Source of the DNA: Heterotrichella gracilis
Lineage: Eukaryota > Sar > Xanthophyceae > Tribonematales > Xanthonemataceae
Assembly: GCA_032358255.1 (NCBI GenBank)
Contig: JAULBX010022186.1
Span: 62,001 to 126,000, forward strand
DNA: 64,000 nt
Direction: 5' to 3'
Shown here: one piece after another, positions 1 through 8,934 of the stretch
Layout: the number at the start of each line of letters is the position of its first letter
How positions within the stretch are numbered: the stretch's first letter is position 1
The notes under the pieces: model-generated
What the model was told of the DNA's origin: nothing
The model's input: only the letters and a program-made list of their open reading frames with translations
Database searches by the model: none
Made by a program: the position numbers and the translations under genes

Positions 1-1
1 T

Positions 2-763
2 TCTGTTGCCCTTATTATTATTGTACTTGTTATGTTTTGGCGCACTACTTTGTCGTTACTTAAAGAAAAACAAATTTCTGAGCACACAACCGATTTTTTA
101 AATAATATGACCCACGAATTTAAAACCCCACTTACAAATATTGGTTTGGCAGGTAAAATGATCACTAAAGAGTCAACGTTAAAACAGGAAGATAAGATCA
201 AACACTATTCAGAAGTGATATTGCAAGAGAACGAAAAATTAAAGGTACAGGTAGAGCAGGTTTTGAGTATGACAGCGCTCGAAAGAGGTGAGATACCTTT
301 ACAAAAAGTAGAGTTAAATGTTCATGAACTTATTAACGAATGTATCAAGTGTATTGCATTACAAATAGAAAACAAACAAGGTAGTTTAAAATTAAATTTA
401 GACGCAACCAGACCTTTGGTTTTGGGCGACAGAACACATCTTACAAATGCCTTGTGTAATTTAATTGACAACTCACTTAAATATTCAAAAGAAAAGCCCG
501 AGTTAGTTATTCAAACATTTAATAACTCTGGCAATTTAACCCTTGTATTCTCTGATAATGGAATAGGCATAGCAGAAAAATATCATAAGAAAGTATTTGA
601 TAAATTTTTTAGAGTGCCAACCGGTAATATACATGATGTAAAAGGTTTTGGTCTTGGATTGGCATATATTAAAAAGATCATTGAATTGCACAATGGAGCA
701 ATAGAAATGCAAAGCGAGAAGGGGCAAGGCACAACATTCACTATTACATTACCAAATGTCTAA
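2..763 (+). CDS. Sensor histidine kinase, C-terminal part (5'-truncated by window edge)
   Basis: This is the cytoplasmic half of a membrane histidine kinase that would autophosphorylate and pass phosphate to the response regulator encoded next. The reading frame is open from base 2 and begins inside a hydrophobic segment (SVALIIIVLVMFW), so the sensor domain lies outside the window. The H-box NNMTHEFKTPL carries the phospho-accepting His (about residue 38 of the visible part). It is followed by the N-box (NALCNLIDNSLKYS), the G1 box DNGIGI and the G2 box GFGLGLAYIKKI, so the HATPase domain is complete. The stop codon overlaps the start of the regulator gene by 8 nt, indicating translational coupling. 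The signal sensed is unknown. Confidence 0.93.
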   Translation, partial: SVALIIIVLVMFWRTTLSLLKEKQISEHTTDFLNNMTHEFKTPLTNIGLAGKMITKESTLKQEDKIKHYSEVILQENEKLKVQVEQVLSMTALERGEIPLQKVELNVHELINECIKCIALQIENKQGSLKLNLDATRPLVLGDRTHLTNALCNLIDNSLKYSKEKPELVIQTFNNSGNLTLVFSDNGIGIAEKYHKKVFDKFFRVPTGNIHDVKGFGLGLAYIKKIIELHNGAIEMQSEKGQGTTFTITLPNV

Positions 764-1457
764 AGAAAAGCTTAAAATATTATTGGCCGAGGATGACCTT
801 AATTTAGGCATGCTGCTGGTAGATTATTTAGAGACCGAAGGTTTTGATGTAAAATTATGTAAAGATGGAGAATTGGCTTATAAAGCGTTTTTGAGCCAAT
901 CTTTTGATCTGTGCTTGCTGGATGTGATGATGCCCAAGATGGACGGATTTTCTTTGGCAGAGGGAATAAGAATGAAGGAGAAAAAGATCCCTGTTATTTT
1001 TATAACAGCAAGGTCTTTAAAAGAAGATAAATTAAAAGGCTATGATCTTGGAGCTGACGATTATATCACAAAGCCATTTGACGAAGAAGAATTACTTTGG
1101 AAAATTAAAGCGGTCATTCGCAGGATCCCTGAAAACATTGCTGAAAGCAAAGTTGAAATTTCTTCAATCGGTAAATTTACTTTCGATTTTAATAATCAGT
1201 CTTTAACTATTTTAGGCAATACTAAACGTATCACTGAAAAAGAGAGCGATATTCTTAACTATTTATCCAAGCACCGTAATAAGGTTATAAAGCGCGAAGA
1301 AATGCTAAAAGATCTTTGGGGCGAAAATGATTATTTTTTTGGCAGGAGCCTGGATGTATTTATTACCAAGATCCGCAAATATTTAAAAGAAGATCCTGAT
1401 CTAAATATTGAGAATGTTTTTGGTGTGGGTTTTATTTTTAATGTACCGGTAAAATAG
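756..1457 (+). CDS. Response regulator, OmpR/PhoB family
   Basis: This is a DNA-binding response regulator and the partner of the overlapping histidine kinase. The receiver domain (about residues 6-118) has the acidic pocket AEDD, the phospho-acceptor Asp near residue 56 in LLDVMMPKMDG, and the conserved Lys near 106 in ITKPF. The C-terminal winged helix (about 130-230) contains ITEKESDILNYLSKH and the recognition-helix region RSLDVFITKIRKYL typical of OmpR-type regulators. The length (233 aa) is normal. In Bacteroidota such kinase-regulator pairs often control envelope or transport genes; no target is evident here. Confidence 0.95.
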   Translation: MSKEKLKILLAEDDLNLGMLLVDYLETEGFDVKLCKDGELAYKAFLSQSFDLCLLDVMMPKMDGFSLAEGIRMKEKKIPVIFITARSLKEDKLKGYDLGADDYITKPFDEEELLWKIKAVIRRIPENIAESKVEISSIGKFTFDFNNQSLTILGNTKRITEKESDILNYLSKHRNKVIKREEMLKDLWGENDYFFGRSLDVFITKIRKYLKEDPDLNIENVFGVGFIFNVPVK

Positions 1458-1548
1458 TATAAGCGCTTCGTATATTTTCTCATAGCATTAACAAAGATAC
1501 TTAATGAAAATAATTTTAAAAGTAAAAAAGAAAGATCAGATCTATCCG

Positions 1549-2337
1549 CTAAAGCCAACCGTTTTTAACAGCTAAAATAATTACATCTGTCATGGTTTGA
1601 CATTTGGTCTTTGCTAAGATACTCTTGCGTTGCGATTTGATCGTTTCTTCACTGCGATTGGTAATATTAGCAATCTCTTTAGAAGACAATCCTTTATGTA
1701 CAAATTTAATAACTTCGTACTCCTTAGGGGTCAAATTATATTCTTCAGCAATATCCGTTAACGAATAAAATCGTTCGTACAATTTCTCCCAACTTCCTTT
1801 AGCATTCAATTGATGAATTCTGCCAAATAATTCGGGTTTTGTATGAATATCCGTTAGATCAGAATTTGTACCCATAATAACTAAAGGGTTAAAATCTTCG
1901 TCAAGCATTAAATGAGAAAATTGCTGCAGGAGTGTTTTATAGGTGCCATTTTTTTGCAATAAGCGGTAACAATAACTTACTTTAATTTTACTTATGTCTA
2001 AACGCTTAATTTGTTTAATAAAGTCATGACCCTCTACAAAAAATTTCGAAGTAATAATGCCGGCATCAAGGGGGTGCATAAGCTCCATAACTCCCATTGG
2101 CCCTATTTTTAAACATTCAGCTTGATCGTATCCAATTACCGAATTGGTATTTGGACTTAGATATAAAAATTTACTGATTCTAAAATCAATAATAAAAACG
2201 TTCCTGTCTAAAAAACCTAAACTCGGATCAAAGTTCTCCAGATTCTCAAAGTGTTTTTCATAATCTGGTACAGTAATCTCGCCAATAGCGTTTTTTGCAG
2301 ATTTTACATACTCAAAAAATTCCGGCAGTTTTTTCAT
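1549..2337 (-). CDS. PAS-fold sensor with LuxR-type helix-turn-helix
   Basis: This is a one-component transcription regulator. Residues about 45-160 read like a PAS fold (FIIDFRISKFLYLSPNTNSVIGY, followed by an arginine- and tyrosine-rich strand pattern). Residues about 200-258 form a LuxR/FixJ helix-turn-helix: NLTPKEYEVIKFVHKGLSSK, then EIANITNRSEETIKSQ. No receiver domain or membrane segment is seen, so it probably senses a small molecule or protein in the cytoplasm. It is convergent with the preceding response regulator and divergent from the unknown gene block at 2455. A perfect 16-bp palindrome lies 7 nt upstream of the start codon, which suggests autoregulation. Confidence 0.85.
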   Translation of the reverse strand: MKKLPEFFEYVKSAKNAIGEITVPDYEKHFENLENFDPSLGFLDRNVFIIDFRISKFLYLSPNTNSVIGYDQAECLKIGPMGVMELMHPLDAGIITSKFFVEGHDFIKQIKRLDISKIKVSYCYRLLQKNGTYKTLLQQFSHLMLDEDFNPLVIMGTNSDLTDIHTKPELFGRIHQLNAKGSWEKLYERFYSLTDIAEEYNLTPKEYEVIKFVHKGLSSKEIANITNRSEETIKSQRKSILAKTKCQTMTDVIILAVKNGWL

Positions 2338-2344
2338 TTTTTAT

Positions 2345-2360
2345 TCACCCTTAAGGGTGA
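2345..2360. promoter_or_regulatory. Perfect palindrome upstream of the LuxR-type gene (candidate operator)
   Basis: The sequence TCACCCTTAAGGGTGA is a perfect 16-bp inverted repeat located between the start codon of the minus-strand LuxR-type gene and the plus-strand gene at 2455. A dimeric LuxR-family protein would be expected to bind such a symmetric site. Its place in the leader of its own gene suggests autoregulation, with possible effects on the divergent block. The binding itself is inference. Confidence 0.5.
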
Positions 2361-2454
2361 TTGCATGTAAATATAAGAAAAATGAAATTTGTGTCATAAA
2401 TAGTAAGTACTCTTTGTTAAATAATTTTTTAAAATAAAAACTATAAATAAAAAT

Positions 2455-2883
2455 ATGATAGATCAAAGCGAATACGTTTATGTAGCCCCGGCCTTTAACC
2501 GAAAACAAGTGGTTTTGGCCACCAAAAAATATTTATACATTTTTGATAGTCAGCACTCAACAGTTGATACTGAAGCCACTTTTTTTATAAAGGGAAAAAA
2601 AATACATGATTATTTTACAGATATACTTGCTGACAGTAAAACAACCTTGGAAAGTTTACATCAGGAGCTCAGTGAATTTAAGGAAAGTAAATCTGATGGA
2701 GTATCTAACGTAAAAATTGTTGAAATAGCTCAACTCAAACATTTTGAGGTTAAAGCCAGTTTTTTTAGCAGTGCTATTTTTGGTGATGAAAAATTTGGCA
2801 TGGGTTATTTACCGCTTGTTTTAAACGTTGGTAAACAAAAACACGATATGAAAGCATTCTATCTAGATCAACTAAAAAAATAG
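2455..2883 (+). CDS. Hypothetical cytoplasmic protein, 142 aa
   Basis: I do not recognise this protein. It has no signal peptide or membrane segment; an acidic, lysine-rich middle part (LESLHQELSEFKESKSDG) separates two beta-rich halves. It is the first of seven plus-strand genes with tight spacing (next start 4 nt after this stop), so it is probably the first gene of an operon. The upstream region is shared with the divergent LuxR-type gene and its palindrome. Confidence 0.7.
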   Translation: MIDQSEYVYVAPAFNRKQVVLATKKYLYIFDSQHSTVDTEATFFIKGKKIHDYFTDILADSKTTLESLHQELSEFKESKSDGVSNVKIVEIAQLKHFEVKASFFSSAIFGDEKFGMGYLPLVLNVGKQKHDMKAFYLDQLKK

Positions 2884-2887
2884 AACC

Positions 2888-3211
2888 ATGTGGGGCTTAA
2901 ATTTAAAACACAAGGAAATTCTAACGTTTAGGCCTGGCGAGCGTAGGGCTTTAATTTTAAAAATAGAAATTAACTTAAAGAAAAATTATTATAAAAACAT
3001 TAAAGTATCAGATCATTTAATTACTGCTGAAAAAAGCACTCCTTTTAAGTTTTATTTTTTTGGAGGCCTAAGCACTCGCACTTACCTTACTATAAGTTTA
3101 ACAGAGGACGGAAACCTTGTTGCAGAAAGCTCTGTAGCTAAAGGGCCTGGAACAGATTGGGGTTATTGTAAAAAGGAAGTTACAAAATTTTTGGCATTAA
3201 TTAGTATTTAA
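2888..3211 (+). CDS. Hypothetical protein, 107 aa
   Basis: This is an unrecognised small basic protein without a signal peptide. The sequence is beta-rich with a glycine-containing turn (FYFFGGLSTRTYLTISL) and a C-terminal GPGTDWGYCKKEV motif. It starts 4 nt after the preceding gene, so the two are probably translated together. No family can be named from the sequence alone. Confidence 0.65.
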   Translation: MWGLNLKHKEILTFRPGERRALILKIEINLKKNYYKNIKVSDHLITAEKSTPFKFYFFGGLSTRTYLTISLTEDGNLVAESSVAKGPGTDWGYCKKEVTKFLALISI

Positions 3212-3271
3212 GTTTATGAATTTGCTTTGTATTTCTCATCACCATACATATACACATTTATAAACTAAAAC

Positions 3272-4225
3272 ATGAAAACAATAGTACTTCTAACTGTTCT
3301 AATACTAACTTGTTTTGAAGACAAAATGCCAGCGCAAAATAAAAGAAATACACTACAAATTAGCGAAGGCGTAATAGAAAAAGAATATAGAAAGGCAAAA
3401 CCGATGAGATACTGCACTGGAATAAAAATTGAAATGGACGCGTTGCAGTACACATACGGAGCGGAAACAACTATCTCCTATAAAATTTACTCTATTCATG
3501 TGCGTAAGAAAAGAACATTTACCTATACTTTTTTTGAAACACCTGATAAAGTCTTTAATCACCTAAATTCAAATAAATTAAATATGGAATTAGACGGCGT
3601 AGACGTCTTACCTAAAAATAATAAAATTCTAATAAAAGAAAATTTAACAAACTGCAAAAACGCCGAATTTATCATTCGGGCAAATTTAAAATCCAATAAA
3701 AAATTGTCGGCTAAAACACATATTGATTTATTAGCGTATAAAAGAATTGGTATAGACCTATGGATGCCAGACGAAGAGCGTTTTATAAAATCTGGTTTAA
3801 ACCCTCAATACAAACGAAAAGACACAAGTAACATTAATATTTATTTTAAAAAATTAAAATCGCCTTTAGGTAAACCACTCATTTACTTTAGTTGCATAAA
3901 CATTGCTCTAAAAGATACAATACGGGGTTTTATGGATACAACCAGCACAATTCAATTTCATTTCTTTAAGCATTTATATCGGGCACATGTGATCGGCGAC
4001 TCAACTGTAAATTTGGATAGATTATATTTTAAATTAATCCGAACAGAGCCCATATACGAAGCTTACAAGCCCGAATGCGAACACCACCCACTTAATGAAC
4101 CAATAGATAAAAATTTGCTAATGTTAGAAAGATACATGCAACTTGCAAAAGAAAATGAGCAGTATATGGAAGATAGAAAAAATATTCAAATAAAAGAATT
4201 GCCCAATTATTTATTCAAATTTTAA
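3272..4225 (+). CDS. Hypothetical secreted protein, 317 aa
   Basis: The N-terminus (MKTIVLLTVLILTCFEDK) resembles a short Sec signal peptide, with possible cleavage before QNKRN. The mature part is rich in lysine and in alternating beta-strand patterns, with two cysteines in the C-terminal half (YFSCINIAL, YKPECEHHP). I recognise no domain. It lies 60 nt after the previous gene and 11 nt before the next, so it belongs to the same transcription block. Confidence 0.65.
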   Translation: MKTIVLLTVLILTCFEDKMPAQNKRNTLQISEGVIEKEYRKAKPMRYCTGIKIEMDALQYTYGAETTISYKIYSIHVRKKRTFTYTFFETPDKVFNHLNSNKLNMELDGVDVLPKNNKILIKENLTNCKNAEFIIRANLKSNKKLSAKTHIDLLAYKRIGIDLWMPDEERFIKSGLNPQYKRKDTSNINIYFKKLKSPLGKPLIYFSCINIALKDTIRGFMDTTSTIQFHFFKHLYRAHVIGDSTVNLDRLYFKLIRTEPIYEAYKPECEHHPLNEPIDKNLLMLERYMQLAKENEQYMEDRKNIQIKELPNYLFKF

Positions 4226-4236
4226 ACTAATAAAAC

Positions 4237-5634
4237 ATGAAAAAAGTAGTATTAATACTAATGACAGCATTATATTTTGTAAATGTATATGGACAAACAG
4301 CTCCACCCAAAGAACAAGTACTAAAAGATGCAAAATCAACAAAGGCTTTGGCAGACATAAATTATACTGCGGTAAAGAAATATACATGGGAGCAATTAAC
4401 CCTTCAATTTAAAGAGTTTGCAAATGGTGATAATCTCTATGATTCACAGTTAAGAACCAGTCAATCAGATCAAGCTAAGCTATTAGGCCTCACTTATGAT
4501 GATTTAGGATATTATTATATTGTAGCTACGACACCAAAAGATAAAGAGGGTGTTTATTACGATGTTAGTGTTCAAGTGCTTTATTATAAAACCAGCCAAA
4601 ATGCGGCATGGGTATTTAAACAATCAAAAATGGAGACTAATGGATATTACCGAAGAGGAACAGCAAAGTTAGACGATGCAACATTAACAAAAGCAATCGA
4701 AATAATGAAAAATTATAAAGGTGACGAAAAACCTGGATCCGATGTATTTAACATGATGAACGCTGGTGATTTTGATTTCATTAAAATTGATGAGATAGTA
4801 AAAAATCCAAAAAAAGATCATTATATAACGTCGTCTCAACACAGTTATTACTTTTATGTTAAGGGTAAGATGGTTGGATATGCTTCGGGCTCTGACAGAT
4901 CTGAAATTGCATATACATATGAAAACGCATTAGTTGAATTAACTATTAGTGAGGAAGCTGATGAAAAGGGCAAATGGAAATTAACCTCCGTTTACATGCC
5001 ACCAAGGATAGAAAATATGGGTGTTGGCCCAGAATATAGCCAGGGATTCAAATCTAATAAGATAGAAGGAGAAGAAAGAACAGCTAAACTACGCGACAAA
5101 CCACTTAAGATTTTTGGATTTAACGAAGTGTATAAAAAACAAAGTACTTATGAGCGGAATTTGTTTTCACAAACAGATGCGGAATTATTTGCAATAAAAA
5201 TCAAGAAATTACAAGAAACATTATTTAATGATATAAACAAAGGAAAAGAACTATTGAAAGAATTTATTAAGCCCGATTTATCAAACAAAGATGAAGTGTA
5301 TGCTTCCTGGAGTACGTTTTTTGAAAAGGCAAAAGCTTACGGCTGTGAGTTAATTGTAAAAGATGGCGGTATTGACCAGTATAACGGAGGCAATTTTAAT
5401 AAGGATAAAACAGTTTATAATTTTTATGGGGGCGTTTCTATTTCGAGAGAAAGTGCTTTTAAAAATAAAGATTTATTGAAAAAGTATAAGTCAATCGGTA
5501 TGTCAAAACAAACATTAGAAAAAAACTATGGAAGTTTAAATTCAGCTAATGCTGAGGATTTTACTGTAGAATTTTACAAAAATAACTGGTACATCTCAGG
5601 TGTTTTAAAATTAAGAAATGAAAGTTGGGATTAA
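4237..5634 (+). CDS. Hypothetical secreted protein, 465 aa
   Basis: A clear signal peptide (MKKVVLILMTALYFVNVYGQ) ending in the G-Q cleavage context common in Bacteroidota directs this protein out of the cytoplasm. The mature region alternates lysine-rich helices and tyrosine-rich strands (YYDVSVQVLYYKTSQNAAW, YYFYVKGKMVGYASG). No catalytic motif or sorting domain is visible. The stop overlaps the ATG of the next gene (TAATG), so coupling is likely. The function is unknown. Confidence 0.7.
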   Translation: MKKVVLILMTALYFVNVYGQTAPPKEQVLKDAKSTKALADINYTAVKKYTWEQLTLQFKEFANGDNLYDSQLRTSQSDQAKLLGLTYDDLGYYYIVATTPKDKEGVYYDVSVQVLYYKTSQNAAWVFKQSKMETNGYYRRGTAKLDDATLTKAIEIMKNYKGDEKPGSDVFNMMNAGDFDFIKIDEIVKNPKKDHYITSSQHSYYFYVKGKMVGYASGSDRSEIAYTYENALVELTISEEADEKGKWKLTSVYMPPRIENMGVGPEYSQGFKSNKIEGEERTAKLRDKPLKIFGFNEVYKKQSTYERNLFSQTDAELFAIKIKKLQETLFNDINKGKELLKEFIKPDLSNKDEVYASWSTFFEKAKAYGCELIVKDGGIDQYNGGNFNKDKTVYNFYGGVSISRESAFKNKDLLKKYKSIGMSKQTLEKNYGSLNSANAEDFTVEFYKNNWYISGVLKLRNESWD

Positions 5635-5885
5635 TGAAAAAACTTGCTTCAATAAACGAGATAGAAAAACTCACAGAGGAATTGACTTGGATGGGTGGTG
5701 ACCCTGAAGGGATGAAAGATTTATTAAGTGAATTTGAATTTACCATGCCAACCATAAAAATAGCAATCGAAAAAGTAATGAATAGCCATTGTTGTAATAG
5801 CACATACCATTCAGCTTTGGCCTGCAAGCGTATTTTAGAATATGAAATAATGGTTTTAGGAAAATCCGCGCTCGACATCAATTAG
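5634..5885 (+). CDS. Small hypothetical protein, 83 aa
   Basis: This is a small, probably helical cytoplasmic protein (KKLASINEIEKLTEELTWMG; then MPTIKIAIEKVMNSHCCNS). I choose the ATG at 5634, which overlaps the stop of the previous gene; a TTG three codons upstream is the alternative. A Cys-Cys pair and a later Cys (LACKRIL) stand out. It follows a secreted protein of unknown role and has no recognisable family. Confidence 0.55.
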   Translation: MKKLASINEIEKLTEELTWMGGDPEGMKDLLSEFEFTMPTIKIAIEKVMNSHCCNSTYHSALACKRILEYEIMVLGKSALDIN

Positions 5886-5902
5886 CCTTAATACAATTTA
5901 AT

Positions 5903-6232
5903 ATGCACCTTGCATTCTTTGCCTTTTGGATTAGCTCTGTTGTAATTACTATAAGTTTTGTGTTGTTAATTATTAGCTTGATAGCTAAAAATAGGACGCT
6001 AAAAAGAATAACTTTTGCATTGCTCTTAATTTCAATCATTATATTCGTACTTTCAATAAGATCGTGTACAGAAAAAGTAAAGTCCGATTTTGGCTACAAA
6101 GAAAAAACAAAGGATGACAGTATTAGAGACAGTGAAAATTTAATTAAAACAAAACAGGTTATAACACAATTCGACTCAATTGAGCATATTTTTGACAGCA
6201 TAAAACACCAGCAATTGCAAAATGGAAAATAG
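5903..6232 (+). CDS. Small membrane protein, 109 aa
   Basis: Two hydrophobic helices (AFWISSVVITISFVLLIIS and RITFALLLISIIIFVLSI) form a membrane hairpin, followed by a charged C-terminal tail (KEKTKDDSIRDSENLIKTK). It overlaps the next gene by 11 nt. It is unrecognised, but its place in a tight run of genes with two secreted products suggests an envelope-associated function. Confidence 0.6.
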   Translation: MHLAFFAFWISSVVITISFVLLIISLIAKNRTLKRITFALLLISIIIFVLSIRSCTEKVKSDFGYKEKTKDDSIRDSENLIKTKQVITQFDSIEHIFDSIKHQQLQNGK

Positions 6233-6647
6233 TGTAGCAAAAGCGCGTCATTTATTTAATACGGCCCATCTTAAAAAAGACGACTGCAAGATGTTGATGG
6301 AACTAGCGAAGACTAGTGAGAACTTTGTAATAAGAGGATACTATGCTGCTGCAATGATGGTTTCAAGCAAATACCTTATTAACCCATTTAAGATCTCTAA
6401 AGTATTTAACGAAGGCAAGGAGTTGCTAGAGGATCTGATAAGCGAAAATTTTGATGATATTGAAATAAGATACCTGCGTTATACAATTCAGTTAAACACC
6501 CCTAAGTTCGTTGGCTATTTTAAGAATGTGGAACAGGATAGGGTGGTGCTAATAGACTATATTAAACATAATCCGGAGACGGAACTTACCAGTCACATGA
6601 TGGTTTTTATTAAAGACACTAACGATGCGATCTTAAAGTTTATTTAG
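6222..6647 (+). CDS. Conserved-looking helical protein, 141 aa
   Basis: This is an all-helical protein without a signal. The segment IEIRYLRYTIQLNTPKFVGY with preceding GYYAAAMMVSSKYLINPF resembles a protein I recall as widespread in Bacteroidota but without known function; I cannot give a family name. It overlaps the preceding membrane-protein gene by 11 nt and ends the seven-gene plus-strand block. The following 148 bp to the convergent gene at 6796 show nothing I recognise. Confidence 0.65.
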   Translation: MENSVAKARHLFNTAHLKKDDCKMLMELAKTSENFVIRGYYAAAMMVSSKYLINPFKISKVFNEGKELLEDLISENFDDIEIRYLRYTIQLNTPKFVGYFKNVEQDRVVLIDYIKHNPETELTSHMMVFIKDTNDAILKFI

Positions 6648-6795
6648 TTGTATTTCTATTTGAAATTATTTTTCTACTTGCTGCGTAAATGTTAGTTTTT
6701 TGGGTTTCTAGGATACCTTCATTCTCATACCAGTAAGGTAGATTTTAACAACGGTATTGCTTAGGTCTAATAACATTCCTAATTTTTTAAACAGT

Positions 6796-7221
6796 TTAAT
6801 TCTGACCCTCAAACCTATCTTTTATTGCCGCTTCAAGTATATCAAGGTTTATGTCTTTTAGCGCTTTGAATTTTATGCAATACCCTGTAACGGTAGCCTT
6901 GCCAAGGTTTTTTCCATACGTTTTAGTTAAGTAGGATTTATCGCTTAGGCCAAGTATATAAACTGATATCCCCGTTGTGTTAGCGCTTAAACCAACTCGA
7001 TAGAACTCTTTACTTGTTCCATCTGCATATTTTATGGTATAAGACCCATATCCTATATTTGGATTGGAAACAGTTTTACCTTTACTGTCTTTGCCATCTA
7101 AGAACCATAATTTACATTTTGCTGATGCTTTAAGAATGACCTTGTGCAAAGCTTGCATATCATTGCATTTTGCTTCAGGTTGACTGGTAATATATTCTTT
7201 GATCTGCGCTTTTACGTTCAT
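6796..7221 (-). CDS. DUF1801-like (YdhG-type) protein
   Basis: The N-terminal phrase VKAQIKEYITSQPEAKCNDM, followed by a helix and the GYGSYTIKYADGTSKEFYRVG core, matches the general pattern of DUF1801 (YdhG/YjbR-like fold) proteins, about 110-140 aa and common in Bacteroidota. The biochemical role of the family is not established. It stands alone on the minus strand, 56 nt from the 3' end of the next minus-strand gene. Confidence 0.65.
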   Translation of the reverse strand: MNVKAQIKEYITSQPEAKCNDMQALHKVILKASAKCKLWFLDGKDSKGKTVSNPNIGYGSYTIKYADGTSKEFYRVGLSANTTGISVYILGLSDKSYLTKTYGKNLGKATVTGYCIKFKALKDINLDILEAAIKDRFEGQN

Positions 7222-7277
7222 AATACATAAAGTTATTGATTATTTTACAATCAACTATTCATTTTTTGCCAAGTGAT

Positions 7278-8075
7278 TTACACGTTATTCGGCGTTTCTT
7301 TTTGTGCCTTATTTGAACTGATTAAAGGTTTGCCTTGCAATGCTTGAATAAGTGTTACCAAAGCCAACAGTCCGTAAACAATTGAAAGGCCAACTGTTAA
7401 TTTTGTGTTTTTTAGAAGATAATATGAAAGCAAGGGTAATATTTGTAAAGCGTGCATACCGATAAAATGTGAAACTCTCAGATCACCTACTGTCTTGCTC
7501 CAACCAACAATGAACCAATTTGAGTTATCGTTTACGGCTCCAACACTATGATTTAGCCTTGAACCCATTGCAAATCCCTCAAAAGAGAAGACAACAAAAA
7601 TGATGATCCCTAAACGAATAGCCCACAAGTAATAATTAGGAAGGTCTGGAAAATCGTATTTGAAAAATAGCAGGCCAACATAGGCTGTGTATAAAGTTAC
7701 GGCAGTAGCAGCTAATGCCATTAATGAATACAAAATTGAATAAACCGGTGTAGATAAATTGTAATGCGACAATTGACCTTTATTTGCTTGAAATGCGATA
7801 TAAAATATTTCAAAACCCAATAAAATCACAACCGACCAATTGAATAACTTGATATTAAAATTTGGCAGGTAATAGCAATACCAAGCCATAGCCCAAGCAA
7901 ATAGAAAGGTTGAAAAAGCAAATTTAAAAGGCTTGTACCAAGCGTTCACATTGTAAACCTGAGTAGTTGTATATTTTGTAAGAATAATAAAAATAAGGGA
8001 TAATGCTAGGCACAACAAACCATAATAGAATAGGGTTTCATTTCGGTGTTTGAGTTGTTGAATAAAGTCCATCAT
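7278..8075 (-). CDS. Polytopic membrane protein, 265 aa
   Basis: This is a membrane protein with about seven hydrophobic helices (for example LFYYGLLCLALSLIFIIL, SVVILLGFEIFYIAF, LWAIRLGIIIFVVF). Between two helices sits a conserved-looking polar stretch with several histidines (GDLRVSHFIGMHALQI), which could bind a metal or haem, but that is inference. The start overlaps the stop of the upstream SDR gene by 4 nt, so the two form an operon and may act together. Confidence 0.75.
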   Translation of the reverse strand: MMDFIQQLKHRNETLFYYGLLCLALSLIFIILTKYTTTQVYNVNAWYKPFKFAFSTFLFAWAMAWYCYYLPNFNIKLFNWSVVILLGFEIFYIAFQANKGQLSHYNLSTPVYSILYSLMALAATAVTLYTAYVGLLFFKYDFPDLPNYYLWAIRLGIIIFVVFSFEGFAMGSRLNHSVGAVNDNSNWFIVGWSKTVGDLRVSHFIGMHALQILPLLSYYLLKNTKLTVGLSIVYGLLALVTLIQALQGKPLISSNKAQKETPNNV

Positions 8076-8851
8076 TTTTTTATACTAGCTAAGTTAAGTT
8101 TAATTTTCATCATCAATTGATCAGGCGTTACCCTTGGTAAGTTACTTAAAAACCAATTCATAAAACCAACAATCTTCTTGCTCTTTCCATTTAGAAATAA
8201 TTCAACCCCGGCTTTGGCAACAATGTCTGCCGACATTGGTTTGTTGGCGCTCATTGCATTCGTTTTTCGCATAGCTTCTGTATGAAAAGGTGTTTCTACC
8301 GTTCCTGGGCAAAGAGCAGTTACTGTTACTCCTGTTTTTTTCATTTCAGCGGAGACAGTTTCTGTAAAAGCCAATACAAAACTCTTGGTTGCCGAATAAA
8401 CCGAGTAGTAAGGGAATGGTAGAAAAGAAAGTAGAGAAGCTACATTCATAATTCTGCCTTTCCCTGCTTTTATCATATCAGCACCGAATAACTTTGTTAA
8501 TCCAACTAATGCGGTAATGTTAACAGCAATCATTTCTTCATCTCTTTTCAAAGGCATTTCAATAAACTTGCCATAATCCCCAAAGCCCGCATTGTTAATT
8601 AAGCCTGTAACTGTATAATGATGTTTTTTTATTTCACTATGTAAATCTTGGGCAGAGTTTGGCTCTGACAGATCATAAAGGAAATAATGCACTTCAATAC
8701 GAAATTGCAATTTTAATTCATTTTTAAGCGTTTCCAATTTATCTTGACTACGCGCCACTAAAATTAGATTGTGATTTTTGGATGCTAATTGTTTAGCAAT
8801 TTCATAGCCAATGCCTGTGCTTGCTCCGGTAATTAATGTGAATTCTATCAT
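8072..8851 (-). CDS. Short-chain dehydrogenase/reductase (SDR)
   Basis: This is an NAD(P)-dependent oxidoreductase of the classical SDR family. The cofactor motif TGASTGIG is at residues 8-15, NNAG near 86-89, the catalytic Ser in NVASL and the YSATK pair (Tyr152, Lys156). The length (259 aa) is typical. It resembles the DltE/YqjQ-like group by the PGTVETPFH segment; the substrate cannot be assigned. It is translationally coupled to the membrane protein that follows. Confidence 0.9.
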   Translation of the reverse strand: MIEFTLITGASTGIGYEIAKQLASKNHNLILVARSQDKLETLKNELKLQFRIEVHYFLYDLSEPNSAQDLHSEIKKHHYTVTGLINNAGFGDYGKFIEMPLKRDEEMIAVNITALVGLTKLFGADMIKAGKGRIMNVASLLSFLPFPYYSVYSATKSFVLAFTETVSAEMKKTGVTVTALCPGTVETPFHTEAMRKTNAMSANKPMSADIVAKAGVELFLNGKSKKIVGFMNWFLSNLPRVTPDQLMMKIKLNLASIKK

Positions 8852-8934
8852 TTAAGTGATTTTTTTGTTACAATTTCTTTTAAATTATAATTCAAAGATC
8901 ACTTACTTATAACGTTTTAAACGATAACAAATGT

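Noticed and set aside
1458-1500. Terminator between convergent genes
   Set aside because: The AATAGTATAAGCGCTTCGTATATT stretch is only partly self-complementary and lacks a convincing stem.
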